The notes beneath the pieces are model-generated. The model had not been told where the DNA came from, searched no databases, and was given only the letters and a program-made list of their open reading frames with translations. The position numbers and the translations under genes are program-made. Positions 42,174-54,355 of a stretch of 64,000 nt of DNA are shown here, piece by piece; the stretch's first letter is position 1; each line of letters begins with the position of its first letter. Source of the stretch: Limanda limanda (lineage: Eukaryota; Chordata; Actinopteri; Pleuronectiformes; Pleuronectidae); contig NC_083656.1 in NCBI RefSeq assembly GCF_963576545.1, forward strand, positions 4,717,686-4,781,685, written 5' to 3'.

Positions 42174-44239
42174 GTAAGCTATAACAAACTATAAGCACAA
42201 CAATCGTCTTGTGAGCTGTAATTCGTCATATCGAACTCAATCACAGAGCTTTTATTTTGAAAAGTCACAAACTTGGGTGGGTAGATTGTGTCGAAAGTTT
42301 TGAAATAGCTGACATGTAATGAATGAAAAAACACACACACACACACACACTCACACACACACATGAACAGTTATAAAGCAAATTCAGTTTCACTGTATGA
42401 AAACATCACCGATTAAAATCCTCAGTGCATATAAACCAGGCAGGATGAACACAACCTTCACCATAAACTTGATATTACAAATATCAAGATAGAATTCTGT
42501 TTGTTGGTAATCTAAGGATTCCAACCCGATATGGACGATGCATCTTCAATTTAAAAGTCACTGACAAAGAGAGTGAGACAAGTTTGACCTTCTCTTTGGT
42601 TGGACCGAGTCCAGAGCGAAGCCGGGTTCAGACCTGACACCCGGTGCAGTGAGGCCTTGGATGCTGGCGTGCCGAGGAATCCACGGAGCAGAGCTGGATG
42701 TGATTATAATAATGGCACTTGGTAATGTGGTGGGCGCTGGTATGTTGGATATAAAGAGCTGCCTGTCGCTCCTGTTTAAGTCAACACTGGAGTGTAAAGC
42801 CTTTTGATTTTTTTTTTAACCACTTTCAAGCAGTGTTGGTGTTTCTGAAAAACCTGCTTCTCCGGCCCGTGACTGGACGGATTGTTCTCGGCTTGAAGGG
42901 TTTTGTTTGGCAGGGAATTTAAATTTCCGGACCAAAACGTGTATGAAATAAAAAAGTTGTAGCCAGGAGAGACCTCCCATTTAAAAGAAAAAGCTGTTAA
43001 ACCACTTGTTGAGTTGTAGATATGGAATGATTAGACAGTGAGTGTCTTTGGAATGTGAGGTCGCAGAGTCCTGACGTGCTCCAGCTTCACTGACACAACA
43101 CATCCGCCCGGCCGCTACCCAAATACACAATTCCTCTCAGTTTCCTCCAACCGTTTCCTGCTGTCAGTCGAAGGGGAGCAGGCCGACACCCTCCTCTTCC
43201 TCCCTCGCAGGGTGGAGAGGGTCAGCTTCCTGCCCCGGGAGGAAGCTCGGATGGGGAGGGGGGGCTCGTGGCCGGGGCTCCATCTTCTGCCCTCTGGGAG
43301 GAGGTGGTCGCCCGGAGGAGACCTGATATATTTACAGAAAACACGGGCGTGCCCTCGAACATTCTCTCCCTCTGACTGAAAGAAGCTGGGCTGGGGATTT
43401 TTTAAAAACGTAAGGAAATGGACTCTCCATCATCTGCACCTCCCTTTTCCCTCTGGCGTTTGTTTTTTCACGTGCATGTGTGTGCGGCTGAATCCGAAAT
43501 CCTCGGCTCTGGCATCGCTCCACCTTCCCAAATTTTTAATTAATGTCAGCTTACGACTGCTGAGATGCTGCATAACTTTACGGTCTTTCAGTATTTGCAA
43601 ATGCCGAGGAGCAGGTTCAGCCGTTGCTCTGGTAATGAAATACAAAGCATGTTGTATAACTGTAAAAGAGGCATTTTCTGAAAAGAGGACAAAAGGAGAC
43701 GTGAAGGTAAAACGGTCGTCTGCTTCACAAGTCGTGAAAGTGACACACGAGACAGACTGTCGCCGGGACACAGATTCAGAGGAAAGGTCAAGTACTGAAG
43801 ACGCTAAATCAAATTGCTGAGATAAAAGCCTAAAAAGGCCGATATCTCCATTTCGCCATCGTGACACTGTGGACGAGAGCCGGTGAGAGAGAGAGAGACG
43901 CTGAAATCCCAGAGTCTCACGGGTTAATCCCACACGTCTGTGACCTGCCTCTGGATTCTGGAGTCGCTCCCCGGTGCTGCTCTCAGGGATTTCCTGTAGG
44001 ATGCGGTGCTGAATCACTGGGTTTGCCCCGAGAAGTCGTTCCATCTGAAGGACTAGCTGAGTGTATGTGGATGACGAGGCCGGAACTTAATGGGATTTCT
44101 TTTCCATCCTCCTCCACAGGGGTTCAGGGGCTTAACATTCATCCACGGCAATTCAAATCCAAAGGTGTAGTTCTAGTGTGTGTGAGACGGAGAATTCGTT
44201 CTGACTTTGCCGTCTATTGTGTTTCTGCATCAGGACCTT
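42174..44239. other. Intergenic DNA
   Basis: No gene. A CA repeat is listed separately. The segment near 43080-43330 is GC-rich (CCCTCGCAGGGTGGAGAGGG) without a recognisable exon. The region at 43430-44040 is open on the - strand for 204 codons but has no known domain or exon context, so I do not call it coding. Confidence 0.5.
42331..42363. repeat. (CA)n microsatellite
   Basis: CA tract with one TC interruption after an A6 run. Confidence 0.9.
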
Positions 44240-44480
44240 GAAAATGGAGCATTAATGACCGTTTATAGGCTTGATTCATAATCCCTGACATTTGCTCAGC
44301 AAACCGAGCCGGCCCCAGGTTGACTGACAGGCCCTGGCGGATTAAAGAGCCATTAAGCCACAGCCAGCGAACTCCTGGCTGGCAAATCCCGGCCGTGCAT
44401 CACCAGAGGACTGCAGGCTCCGCGCGTGGTTTGCCATAGCGATGGAAAAAGTGCGGTCGCTAAGTGCAAAGTGGCAGTAA
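44240..44480. promoter_or_regulatory. Candidate conserved non-coding element
   Basis: Non-repetitive sequence with GCATTAATGACCGTTTATAG, TTGATTCATAATCCC and GATTAAAGAGCCATTAAGCC. The homeodomain-type cores and even base composition resemble vertebrate non-coding elements. Conservation was not testable. Confidence 0.25.
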
Positions 44481-44789
44481 AAGACATTTAGACACTGGAA
44501 AGTTGGAGTGTGGAAGAGAGAGGTTTTCACTGCAGAGGCCGGCCGCCAGGTAATGAGCACGGACTTCGATCCGGCCTCAGAGGGATTCACATTCTGCTCA
44601 GGATGTTTATGCTTTGTTGGTTTGAATAAGCAGTCGGCAAATACTCAGAATTGAATTATATAATCAAATTGAGAAGAAAATAACACAGACATTTGATTGT
44701 GGAAGTTAATATTCAACCGCAGGACATATATTTAGCAACAGATAAATAATCGGAGACGGTTCACATGCAAAGATTTGTTCTTCAAGACT
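44481..44789. other. Intergenic spacer
   Basis: AT-rich, no feature seen, ends at the GATA array. Confidence 0.5.
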
Positions 44790-45540
<751 letters not shown>

Positions 45541-45550
<10 letters not shown>

Positions 45551-45930
45551 TACTTCATTCATCCCCAAAGGGAAATTAAGTCGTCATAGCAGCCGGTATA
45601 TTCGAATACAATAAAATACAATACAATAGAATAAAATAAAAAATATGGAGGTAGAAAGATTAAAAACAAAAACACAAGATAAATAGGTAGATAAGGTGCA
45701 GTGGCAAGATGATGGTAATAGTACTGATGATATGATGGTAATGTTATTGTTAGACAGTATATAAAAATAGCACAGTATATATAGTATATAATATAACATA
45801 ATATATATTTATATATGATAGTAATTATACCAATATAATAGCAGTATATAGTAATAATGGCAGCAACAGTATATATAACAATAATAGTAAATATAATAAT
45901 AATAATAACATGTACACTGCTCTTACTTAA
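45541..45930 (-). mobile_element. Retroposon tail of the GATA-associated type
   Basis: TTACTTCATTCATCCCCAAA and GGGAAATTAAGTCGTCATAG follow the GATA array, then A-rich AATACAATAAAATAC blocks and TATATA/AATAAT simple sequence to about 45930. It is the same type as the 724-990 fragment (ACTTTATTAATCCC...GGGAAAT). The microsatellite sits where the 3' terminus of the element would be, as is common for fish LINE/SINE tails. No coding remnant. Confidence 0.6.
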
Positions 45931-47152
45931 TACTACTTAAAAAAGTTGTATGCAAGCTATGCTAAGCTACATTTAGCCTTTCATTGCAGCAGTGGAAACC
46001 TCACGGCACAAACAGGAACTCAAACGAACGTGGCCTCACTCACTATTTCTATATACAAATGGCATTTGAGCGCCGGATCAGAATAGAGTTTCTCAAAAAG
46101 AAATGTGAACCTCTCCTTTAAACTGATTGAGTCGTTGCAGCGAGGTCGGAGATGTGACCTTTCACAACATAAACAGCTCCTATACTTGAGCTGAATAATG
46201 CGTCTGCATGGGACGCATATTTGCATAAATCCAGGATCACATTCCAGCGGCTGTAAATGTTCAGGCAGCATAAATCACGATGACTCTGACTGTTGGGTCT
46301 ACCTGTCTGATTTCCTGTCGCCTGCTGGCCGCTGAACAACATGATCAACGCCAACAAAACAAAACACCAGCGTCCTCTTCGTATTATTTAGGCGGCAAAC
46401 CTCGTGGCTTGCAATAAAAACCCCACAGTGAATTTCGGACATGTTTGGGGGGTGTATTTATAAATTGCGAGCCCACCCAGCCTGGAATGCCTCGGATGCT
46501 TTGGGTGTTACCAGAACTGGCACCAGTAAAGTCCAGCAGCATTCCTGGAGGCATCAGCCCGAGAGCGAGTGATGAAAACATCTTGAAACATCTTGTTTAG
46601 GCCTCGGTTATTGTTAGAAACATATTTCTATTGTATTCAAATCAGCAGTTGGGATGTGGAGGTTTGTGTTATTGACATTTCAATTGGCCCGGGTGTCTCT
46701 GCAGTGTGGACTGATGGGAGTACATGTGAGGTCACAACCTTCCTCTTTAGCAAACAGCTCTTATTTCAAACACAAGCACACACATGGGGAAGATGCAGAC
46801 TTTCCATTTCTCCGGCCGCGGTTTCAAATAAAAACATCCACTGCACTTATTTTAAGTGGCGTGACACTTCATCAGAAACACTCTCTCTGCAGCTGGTTGA
46901 TGTGAAACCAGTTTTAAAGACTTTAAGAGGAATGTTCCAGGAGCTGTCGTCTGAGCAGCCGTCGCACCGTCCTGGGACTATTCTCAATTTACTAAAGAAA
47001 TCAAATTGTTCTGTCTGGCTTCGTAAGGTACTCACCTCGTTACGGGAAAATATCCACAGAGCCGGACCAATCAGAACATGTGTTTGATATATAATGATTA
47101 TTTTCTACTTTTAAGGGATTAGTTTGACATTGGGAAATAAAAGTTTTTCCAG
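45931..47152. other. Intergenic DNA with a possible regulatory stretch
   Basis: No gene. At 46130-46300 unique-looking sequence contains an octamer within ATATTTGCATAAATCC (46219-46226) and GCAGCATAAATCACG, which may be regulatory. The remainder holds nothing I can support. Confidence 0.4.
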
Positions 47153-47345
47153 TCTCAGCTGTCAATCATGACGTTTCACATAATTTTTACTGCATCACAT
47201 AAGTAATTCAAACTAAACTTACCTGACCCTTGACTTGGACTATTTTAGTTTTAGTTTTATCCCGTCCACTGACATGGAGGAGACGGGGTTGATACCAGAT
47301 CCTGCAGCAAGTGATTGAGATGCTACGGCTTCACTTTTGGGAATG
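47153..47345. mobile_element. Worn copy of a teleost MITE
   Basis: Begins TCTCAGCTGTCAATCATGAC, as at 16475, and ends with GATTGAGATGCTACGGCTTC and ACTTTTGGGAATG, a degraded form of the GAGATGATTTGGCTTCACT block at 5523. The middle is divergent. Its two ends therefore share words with two of the fragments described above. No target duplication is visible. Confidence 0.45.
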
Positions 47346-48445
47346 GGATGAACTTTACCGAGCAAGAATTAGACTTTTAAATTTAAAAAATTTGTATTTG
47401 CAACAACCTGAAGGCCAAAAGAAATAATGCGGCTTGGAAACAGTTGAGTGATCCAATTACGCTTTGGCTAAAACCGAAGTTTGGCATCAACTGCACCTCA
47501 GGAAACAGAACTTTTATATAAAACTGTGTCATGTGACGTGCAGTATGAGAGGATTCACTCTCTCTCTCCTCTGTTTTATGAGTCGAGGGGAAAAGCAAGA
47601 GAAGGATTTAGACTGAGGAAATTAGATCTTAAAGGGCGAATGCTCTTTGTCCTTTATATTCAGTTCGAACAACAACAACAGCAAGTCAGGAATAAAAAGG
47701 CCACAAACCTGATGTAATGCATCTGTGAGAGTAAACTTTTACAGTTCTCTTCACTTTTAACTTTGACTGAACATCATAAATGAAAGTTCACTGCAGGATG
47801 AGAACTTTCTGTGCGTGCGTGCAGATTCCCTACAGGTGCAGATGAGTCACCTCGTTCTAATTATGGAACAGAGTCGTTTTTTTTAATTGCATTCATCAAA
47901 GCTCCTTGTTGTGTATTCAACCTGTAAACACTGTCCTCCTTTGTGAGCGAGCGTGTTGTCCCAGGGAGGAGGAGGACGCCTCGGCCCTGGCTGCTCCTCA
48001 TTACTCCTCTAATGACAGAGCAGGTAGCTCCGGGACACTTTGCTCCCGAATCCAACCTCTGGGTTCTGTTTTCACTTCTCTTGCCGTCTCCTCTCCGAGT
48101 CCAAACCTCCCTCTCCCCATTATGTCTACCCCTCTTCTCTCCCTGGGCTCCCTCTCTCCTCCTGTAAAGAACGTCCCTTCCTTGGCATCCTCTCCCCTCC
48201 TCTCTCTCCCTCTCTCCCTCTCTCTCTCTAATTGTCCTCCTTCGACTCCTCGCACGGCGTTCGAGAGCCAAACATTGTCAGACAGTAAAAGCCTCTGCAT
48301 GATCTGCAGGACGTGGCTGAAATAGTCCACAAAGCAACGAGGAGGCAGCGGACAAAGGGAGCAGTGTCCCACTCGTCCCTGCAGAGGGACAACATGCAGC
48401 AGCAGGGACACCTCACATGGGACAGGACGCACTTTGCAGCCCTTT
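47346..48445. other. Intergenic DNA
   Basis: No supported gene. A (TC)-rich stretch lies at 48195-48230. A - strand frame of 176 codons across 48001-48531 is Arg/Glu-rich because of this low-complexity sequence and is not a credible protein. Confidence 0.5.
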
Positions 48446-49027
48446 TGATTTTCTCTCATGTCTCCTATCACAGTATCTATTATTATCAGATATTTCTGGT
48501 TCTTTTTGTCACTTTTTTCTATCTCCCTCATTCTTCCTCCTTCTTATCTTCCTTCCACCATCCAGACAGACATATGTCCTCTACGTCCCCTCCTTCGTCC
48601 CACCTCTCCTCCGGATTGTCCATAAAGCCCACAGGAGCCACGCCCAAAGGACGGAGGGGTGAGGGGGAAAAAAGAGCACTTTAATATATCTGCATTACAT
48701 CATTGCTGCTTTCGCTGAATCCTGATGTGCACAGTGATTTTCTCTCATGTCTCCTATCACAGTATCTATTATTATCAGATAATTTCTGGTTCCTCATTTC
48801 TGAGTTCTCTATCTCCCTCATTCTTCCTCCTTCTTATCTCCCTTCCACCATCCAGACAGACAGACATATGTCCTCTACGTCCCGTCCTTGTCCCACGTCT
48901 CCTCCGGATTGTCCATTAAGGCTCCTGCAGGCCTGTCCCCACCCCCTAATGGCGACAGGAGCCACGCCCAAAGGACATATATCTGCATTACATCATAGCT
49001 GCTTTCGCTGAATCCTGATGTGCACAG
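48446..49027. repeat. Tandem duplication, two units of about 290 bp
   Basis: Unit 1 (48446-48734) and unit 2 (48735-49027) both begin TGATTTTCTCTCATGTCTCC and both end CGCTGAATCCTGATGTGCACAG. They share ATCACAGTATCTATTATTAT, CTCCGGATTGTCCAT and GGAGCCACGCCCAAAGGAC. Unit 2 has an extra CTCCTGCAGGCCTGTCC... segment, and unit 1 has an extra GGAGGGGTGAGGGGG segment. The copies touch with no spacer. Confidence 0.93.
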
Positions 49028-49674
49028 AGAAATGAGCGTGCACCAGTTTGCTAAATCATTTTTGAAGGTAGCAGCGTCTGCAGACTGAGACCAGAGCAGC
49101 CACAGTGGGATCGTGGTATGATATCAATTTGCCAGGTGGGAGGGAGTCGCCCGGGCGGGTCCGGCTCATCATTCCCTGGCAGATGGAAGCAGATTGGGAG
49201 GATGGTTCGGTTTAAACTGTGACACAGCAGCTCTTTGTGTGCCTGCAGCAGACAGGGGGCACTGGGCTGCTGTACACGGCTCAAATAAAAAAACCTCCAG
49301 CTAATAAACAGAGCAGCAGCAAATCTCTCATAGAGGCAAACACTGGAGCAGCAGCAGCACCCCCGCCTGCAGACCTTCTAAGGACAGGAGAGGACTGTGT
49401 GATTTGTTTCCTGCGCCGCTGCAGTGATCACGATTACACTCTCGTACACAGATACAGTTCAGGCTGGGACCACTGGGCTCTCAGGCCAATCGGCTGCGGC
49501 GTGCGGCGTCGGGCTGTCACACGTTCATCACTCACTGGGAAAGTGTCACGGACGAGTGTGTGTGTGTCTGTTGTTACAGGATAGTAACAGCAACAGGGGT
49601 CTGCTGATTATCAAAGCAACAGCACATGTATGTGTTCTGAAGATTATCAATCAGTCATTCATTCATTTGTTGAA
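49028..49674. other. Intergenic DNA
   Basis: No gene or repeat that I can delimit. Confidence 0.5.
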
Positions 49675-50846
49675 TCAGTCAAATAAAGATTTTTCAACCC
49701 TGTCTCTTTGTTTTTGTGGTCGGTTTGTTTGTAGGCAAGATTCTGCAGAAGCTAAAGCATGAAACTTGTGATATGCGTCAGAGAAGATCCCTATAAATTC
49801 GGGTGTGGATCTAAGATTTAATGATTTAATTTACTTTAACATTCTGAGGGTGTTTTAAGGACATTGTTGGGCCACGGTGGAGGTCTGAAACTCTACATAG
49901 TTCTAGTTATCTTGTTAGTTTGTGAAACATTGCACGATATATATCTCTCTAAATCTATATCTCTGGAAATAAAATATATGAACGTCAGTCAAATAAAGAT
50001 TTTTCACCCCCGTCTCTTTGTTTTTGTGGTTTTGTTTGTTAGCAAGATTCTGAAGAAGCTAAAGCAAGAAACTTGGTGGACGGATGTGATGTGTGTCAGA
50101 GAAGATCACTTTAAATCTGGGAGTGGAGCTAGGATTTAATGTTTAATTTACTTTAACATTCTGAAGATGATTTATTTACATTTTCACACAGAATAATTCA
50201 TGAACTTTGTTGAAAAGACGACTAATAACTATGAGTGTGTGGAATTTGGTGCAGCTTAATTTAAGGACACTGTTGGGCCATGGTGGAGGTATGCAACTCT
50301 ATGTAGTTCTAGTCATTTTCTAGTAAGTTTATGACGCATTGCATGATATTTATAGGGTATGGGGTCATGCAGTGCTGAAATATGAACGTTTTTATGTTTA
50401 ATTTACTTTAACATTCTGAGGGTGTTTTATTTACATTTTCACAGGGAACAATTCATGAACTTTGATGAAAAGAGGACTGATAACTATGAGTGTGTGGAAT
50501 TTGGTGCGGCTTAATTTAAGGACACTGTTGGGCCATGGTGGAGGTTTGCAACTCTATGTAGTTCTAGTTATTATCTAGTAAGTTTATGACGCATTGCATG
50601 ATATTTATAGGGTATGGGGTCATGCAGTGCTGAAATATAATTTACTTTAACATTCTGAGGGTGTTTTATTTACTTTTTCACAGGGAACAATTCATGAATT
50701 TTGACTAAAATGTAAGGACATTGCTGGGCCACGGTGGAGGTCTGCAACTCTACATAAATCTAGTTATTATCTTGTTAGTTTGTGAAACATTGCACGAAAT
50801 ATATCTCTCTAAATCTATATCTCTGGAAATTAAATATATGAACGTT
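49675..50846. repeat. Complex tandem array built from a percomorph-type dispersed repeat
   Basis: Several sub-units recur. TCAGTCAAATAAAGATTTTT occurs at 49675 and 49985. AATTTACTTTAACATTCTGA occurs near 49829, 50146, 50400 and 50640. GGGCCA(C/T)GGTGGAGGT occurs four times. GTGTGGAATTTGGTGC(A/G)GC occurs twice. ATATCTCTCTAAATCTATAT occurs near 49938 and 50800. The order is A-B-A-C-C-B, so a simple monomer is not enough and partial-unit exchanges are needed. The 'GGAATTTGGTGC ... TTGGGCC' core is a repeat I recognise from other percomorphs. No coding content. Confidence 0.88.
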
Positions 50847-50904
50847 TTGATGCACTTTCTTGGGGGTCCATGTATGTGTCGACTGTGCACTGATACAAGC
50901 AAGA

Positions 50905-51045
50905 GGCCGTTCACGCTGGACAGGTTCCCAGTCCATCACAGGGTCGACATACTCTAATGCAGACACAGGGAGAACATTCAAACTCCAGAGGCCAAACCAA
51001 GAACCTTCTTTCTCTAAAGTGACAGTGCTGACCTCCTGTTGTCTA
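50905..51045. mobile_element. Degraded teleost retroposon tail
   Basis: TCCCAGTCCATCACAGGGTC and GACACAGGGAGAACATTCAA followed by ACTCCAGAGG and AGTGACAGTGCTGACC. These match in order the very common fish tail with 'ATCGCAGGGCCAC ... GGGGAGAACATGCAAACTCC ... GACAGTGCTAACCACTG'. Short and worn. Confidence 0.6.
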
Positions 51046-51797
51046 ATCTCTGGACAATGAAACGAGCCCAAACCATAGATGCAGTATTTCAACATGCTGG
51101 GAAAGCTGTGTGACATTTGTCTGCTGCTGAACACTCCTGCACGCCTCTGCACACCACATCTGGAAACGCTTGTTGCGTCGGTGGCCGTGCATCCAGCCGA
51201 GCAGACGCATGAATGCATGGAACTGGCTGAGCGGAGAGACCCCTCCCCTCATATCACTCCACCATAATGAGTCGTCACAGCCGCAGAACGACTGCAGGCG
51301 ACCGAGCACAGGCTCCCCACTGATGGTGGTGTCTGCAGAGGGGGAGTAGGGAGGGAGAGGGGGTGAAATCCAGTCCCCGGGTGCAGCTGTGCCCCTGTGT
51401 CCTCACCAGGCACCGTCAGCTATGTGGTCACGTGATGGCCGGGCTGCAGGGTAAGAGGAGTAGAGGTAGTAACACATGGAAGGCCCCGGGCTCGGCTTCC
51501 CGCTCCGGCGTGCAGCAGCGTGCGGAGGTCTGAGGAGCTGGGTGGTCGCCGCAGACGCTGCATGGAAATAAACTGTGTAGAACAACAGAGTTCACCACAG
51601 AAGCAGAGTCGGAGCCGGGGCAGCAGCCGTGGAGAGGACAAGGAGAGGAGATACTGAAACAACGACAAGATCTTATGAGTTATATCTGGATTTTTACAAA
51701 TGTTTAACAGTTCAGCTCTGGAGGAAGCCTTGTGCATGTTTGTTGGTGATCTATTGAGAATCAGATCCTTCCACAGGTTATTTCTTTCGTGGCCATT
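51046..51797. other. Intergenic DNA
   Basis: No gene or delimited repeat. It contains the pre-insertion copy of the LINE target at its right edge. Confidence 0.5.
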
Positions 51798-52370
51798 AAA
51801 ATAAAGATCTACGATGCCTCCTCCCCCACTCACGCACAATGGCTAGAAGAAATCATGTCCTGCTTAAAATTGGAGAAGGTTAGATACTCGCTTAAGCTCT
51901 CAAGTGGGAGATTTCAGAAGGCGTGGGGTCCTTTTCTTATTGCAATCCAGTTGATAAAGTTGTGAAAACCTGGCCATTAGGTGCAGCTTAATAACACTAT
52001 GTACTCTTTGCTTATGCTTATTTTTAGCGCAGGCTCTAGACGTGACAATGTGCTCATATTATTGTAGTGTATCGGCAGTGACTGGGAAGGGATTTTATTT
52101 GATATATTCTCTTTCTTTTCTGCATAACGTTGCATTTGTTTTTTTTCTGTTTTTCTTTTTCTGTTGTTACCTTGTGTTGTTTTTTTTTTTTTTTTTTTGT
52201 TTTCTTTTTTCCTGAAGTTATATTGCCCACTTCATGTCTGTGTGGACACATTGGTGTTGATGGTTGTACTCATGTTTACCTCCTGTCTCTGTAATGTCCA
52301 TTCAGCATTGCACTTATATATATTGAAAATCCTTCAATAAACAGATTTTGATTTGAAAATAAAGATCTAC
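51798..52370 (+). mobile_element. 5'-truncated LINE (L1/Tx1-like) with a 15-bp target duplication
   Basis: AAAATAAAGATCTAC at 51798-51812 is repeated exactly at 52356-52370. Between them lie the last 41 codons of a LINE second ORF and a 3' UTR rich in T runs (22 T near 52177-52198), ending CTTCAATAAACAGATTTTGATTTG. Strong 5' truncation with a 15-bp target duplication is the hallmark of target-primed reverse transcription. The clade assignment (L1/Tx1-like) comes from the shape of the C-terminus and tail and is tentative. Confidence 0.8.
51840..51965 (+). pseudogene. C-terminal remnant of a LINE reverse-transcriptase ORF
   Basis: A frame of 41 codons reads WLEEIMSCLKLEKVRYSLKL, then FQKAWGPF, then stops. 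The 'W...LEK..Y......F...W.PF' layout is typical of the C-terminus of LINE ORF2 proteins after the reverse-transcriptase domain. It starts near the 5' truncation point and has no initiator of its own, so it is dead. Confidence 0.7.
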
Positions 52371-54355
52371 AGATTTCCTTAAAATCTCCTTCCCATGTGA
52401 CAGAATGTGTGACATGTCTCTACAGTGGGTGAAGCTCTGACTTCTAGGCACAGAGCGACAGGTCTGACCTTTCCTCTGACCTCACTTTTGCTGACCTTGG
52501 CTCCTCCCATTGAGGTCAATGTGCATTCCCAGCTGCCGCGGCCCATCCACTCCGCACACGAGACCCTCGTTCACCAGATCCACGCGAGGGGCCGACTCGC
52601 AGCTCGCGGGACCCCCCCCCCCTTCACGTGGCGTGTACACCTGACATGGACACACATCACAAATCATCACAACCACGGTCAGAACGGCGGGTAACGAGGG
52701 ACATGATGGCGCTCGGGGGGGTTCGGGGATTTGACAGAGGAGAGAAGTGGCTGAAGAAGCTGCCACTTGGAATTCCACCGAGACATTTTCACAGCTCAGC
52801 TCGCCGTGTGGTGCCAGAATTGGGAACCATGACGCCCATAATTGTCACATGCCTGCTCCATTTATTATGATACCCTGGCAACACGGACGCCAAACCAGTT
52901 ACCCCCGGTTTGATCCTGATAAACACTACGTCCAACTTCCCAGGGCCCAGAAAATAAGGTGGAAAAGTTCCATTTGCATCCATCTATGAGACGATGGAGT
53001 TGCCAGCAGAGATAAATTAATTTCTCTCATGTCGGCTACTTACACTAACAATAGTTCCATTCTGCTTCGGTCCAAATTTGGGAGAAGGAGAACAATTTGG
53101 AAGCTTGTGAGGAGCTGTCAACCAGATGCCTTCGGCATTTCAGAGGGAGAGGGAGGGGCGGGGGGGCTCTAAATGCCTCTGAACAAAAACGCCATGGTTT
53201 TAAACGCCATTATCCGCCTTGTAGCAGCAAAACAGAATCTTCCTTGGCCTTTTGTTGGGACGGAACTACTGAGGAGGAATTCAGACAGGGTGTGTGTGTG
53301 TGTCTGTGTGTGTCTGTGTGTGTGTGTGTCGCACAAATTAGAGCCCATTCAATCATATTTTCTGAAAAACAAGTAGTTTCATGGTCACACTGTTACATTT
53401 ACTCAGGAGAAAGGCAGCTGTGATGGACAAAAGTGATACAACACACGATTATTAAACTAGTTACCCAGAGGTCACCTGGAGGGTAAACTGCTCTAAACCC
53501 AAAACAGAATCATTATAATGTTAAGTATGAATCCTCTAAGTCTAACTAGACGTCATAACATAGCTGCAGCAGGGTGTGTCTCTCTCCAAAGGCACGAGGA
53601 CATACCATCGAATCCATCTGATATCTCACTTGATGAACTCTGACCTTTGGTGGGACGCAAAGAGAACGCACGCCTGGGGAATGCAGTGGCCGCAGCTGTG
53701 TATATGTTGAATGTGTGTATAGCTAAAGTACACGTGATCGCAAGATCAAGTCAAACTTTCTGCTTGTGGAGCCTCTTCTTCATGGGGGGGAGAATTCATT
53801 TCACTGTGTGTTTCCTAGTTTGTACAGTAGTAACTACACACACAGAGCAGAGTGTTTCCTAAAGCATAATCAATAGATCAAATTCTATAGGGCTTGTTAT
53901 CTCAAACCTACGATTGCAATATTACCAAAAAAGTTTGAATTCTACGTAACTAAATTATCGTATAAGTATAAAGAAGTAGTATAACAAGTATAAAGTAGTA
54001 GAGTAGTACAGTAGAAAGTCGGAAACTCGATTTTCTCGACAATAAATGCGTATTATTTTAATAAAATTAGGATTCTTTCCCTGTGACATCAGAACTTCTT
54101 TTTCAACGTGGCTCTAAAACTCTGTGGTTCTAACAAACGCTTCCACAAACTCTGCAGTTGCACCTGCCTCCGCTCCCACACTCTGCTGGCAGCGACTCCG
54201 CGAGTCAATGTTGAAACAACTAGTGATAAAATAAAAACTCCCAATGCTTCCAAATAAAGACATCAGCAGAAACCTGATGACTTTCCTGCCAGAGAAGAAC
54301 AGTGGAGCTGCTCTGCCTCCAGTGAGCAAACGTCTCCGCTCAGAGACGCTGGTGT
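52371..54355. other. Intergenic DNA
   Basis: No gene. The part near 52780-52990 (GACGCCCATAATTGTCACATG, CATTTATTATGATACCCTGG) looks unique and could be regulatory. A C-rich run lies near 52611-52622. A GT tract is listed separately. Confidence 0.45.
53289..53329. repeat. Interrupted (GT)n microsatellite
   Basis: GT tract with two CT interruptions. Confidence 0.9.

Noticed and set aside
43430..44044. 204-codon - strand open frame
   Set aside because: No known domain, no splice or poly(A) context and only a moderate length. Chance is adequate in a GC-balanced stretch.
48001..48531. 176-codon - strand Arg/Glu-rich frame
   Set aside because: Driven by pyrimidine-rich low-complexity sequence on the opposite strand.
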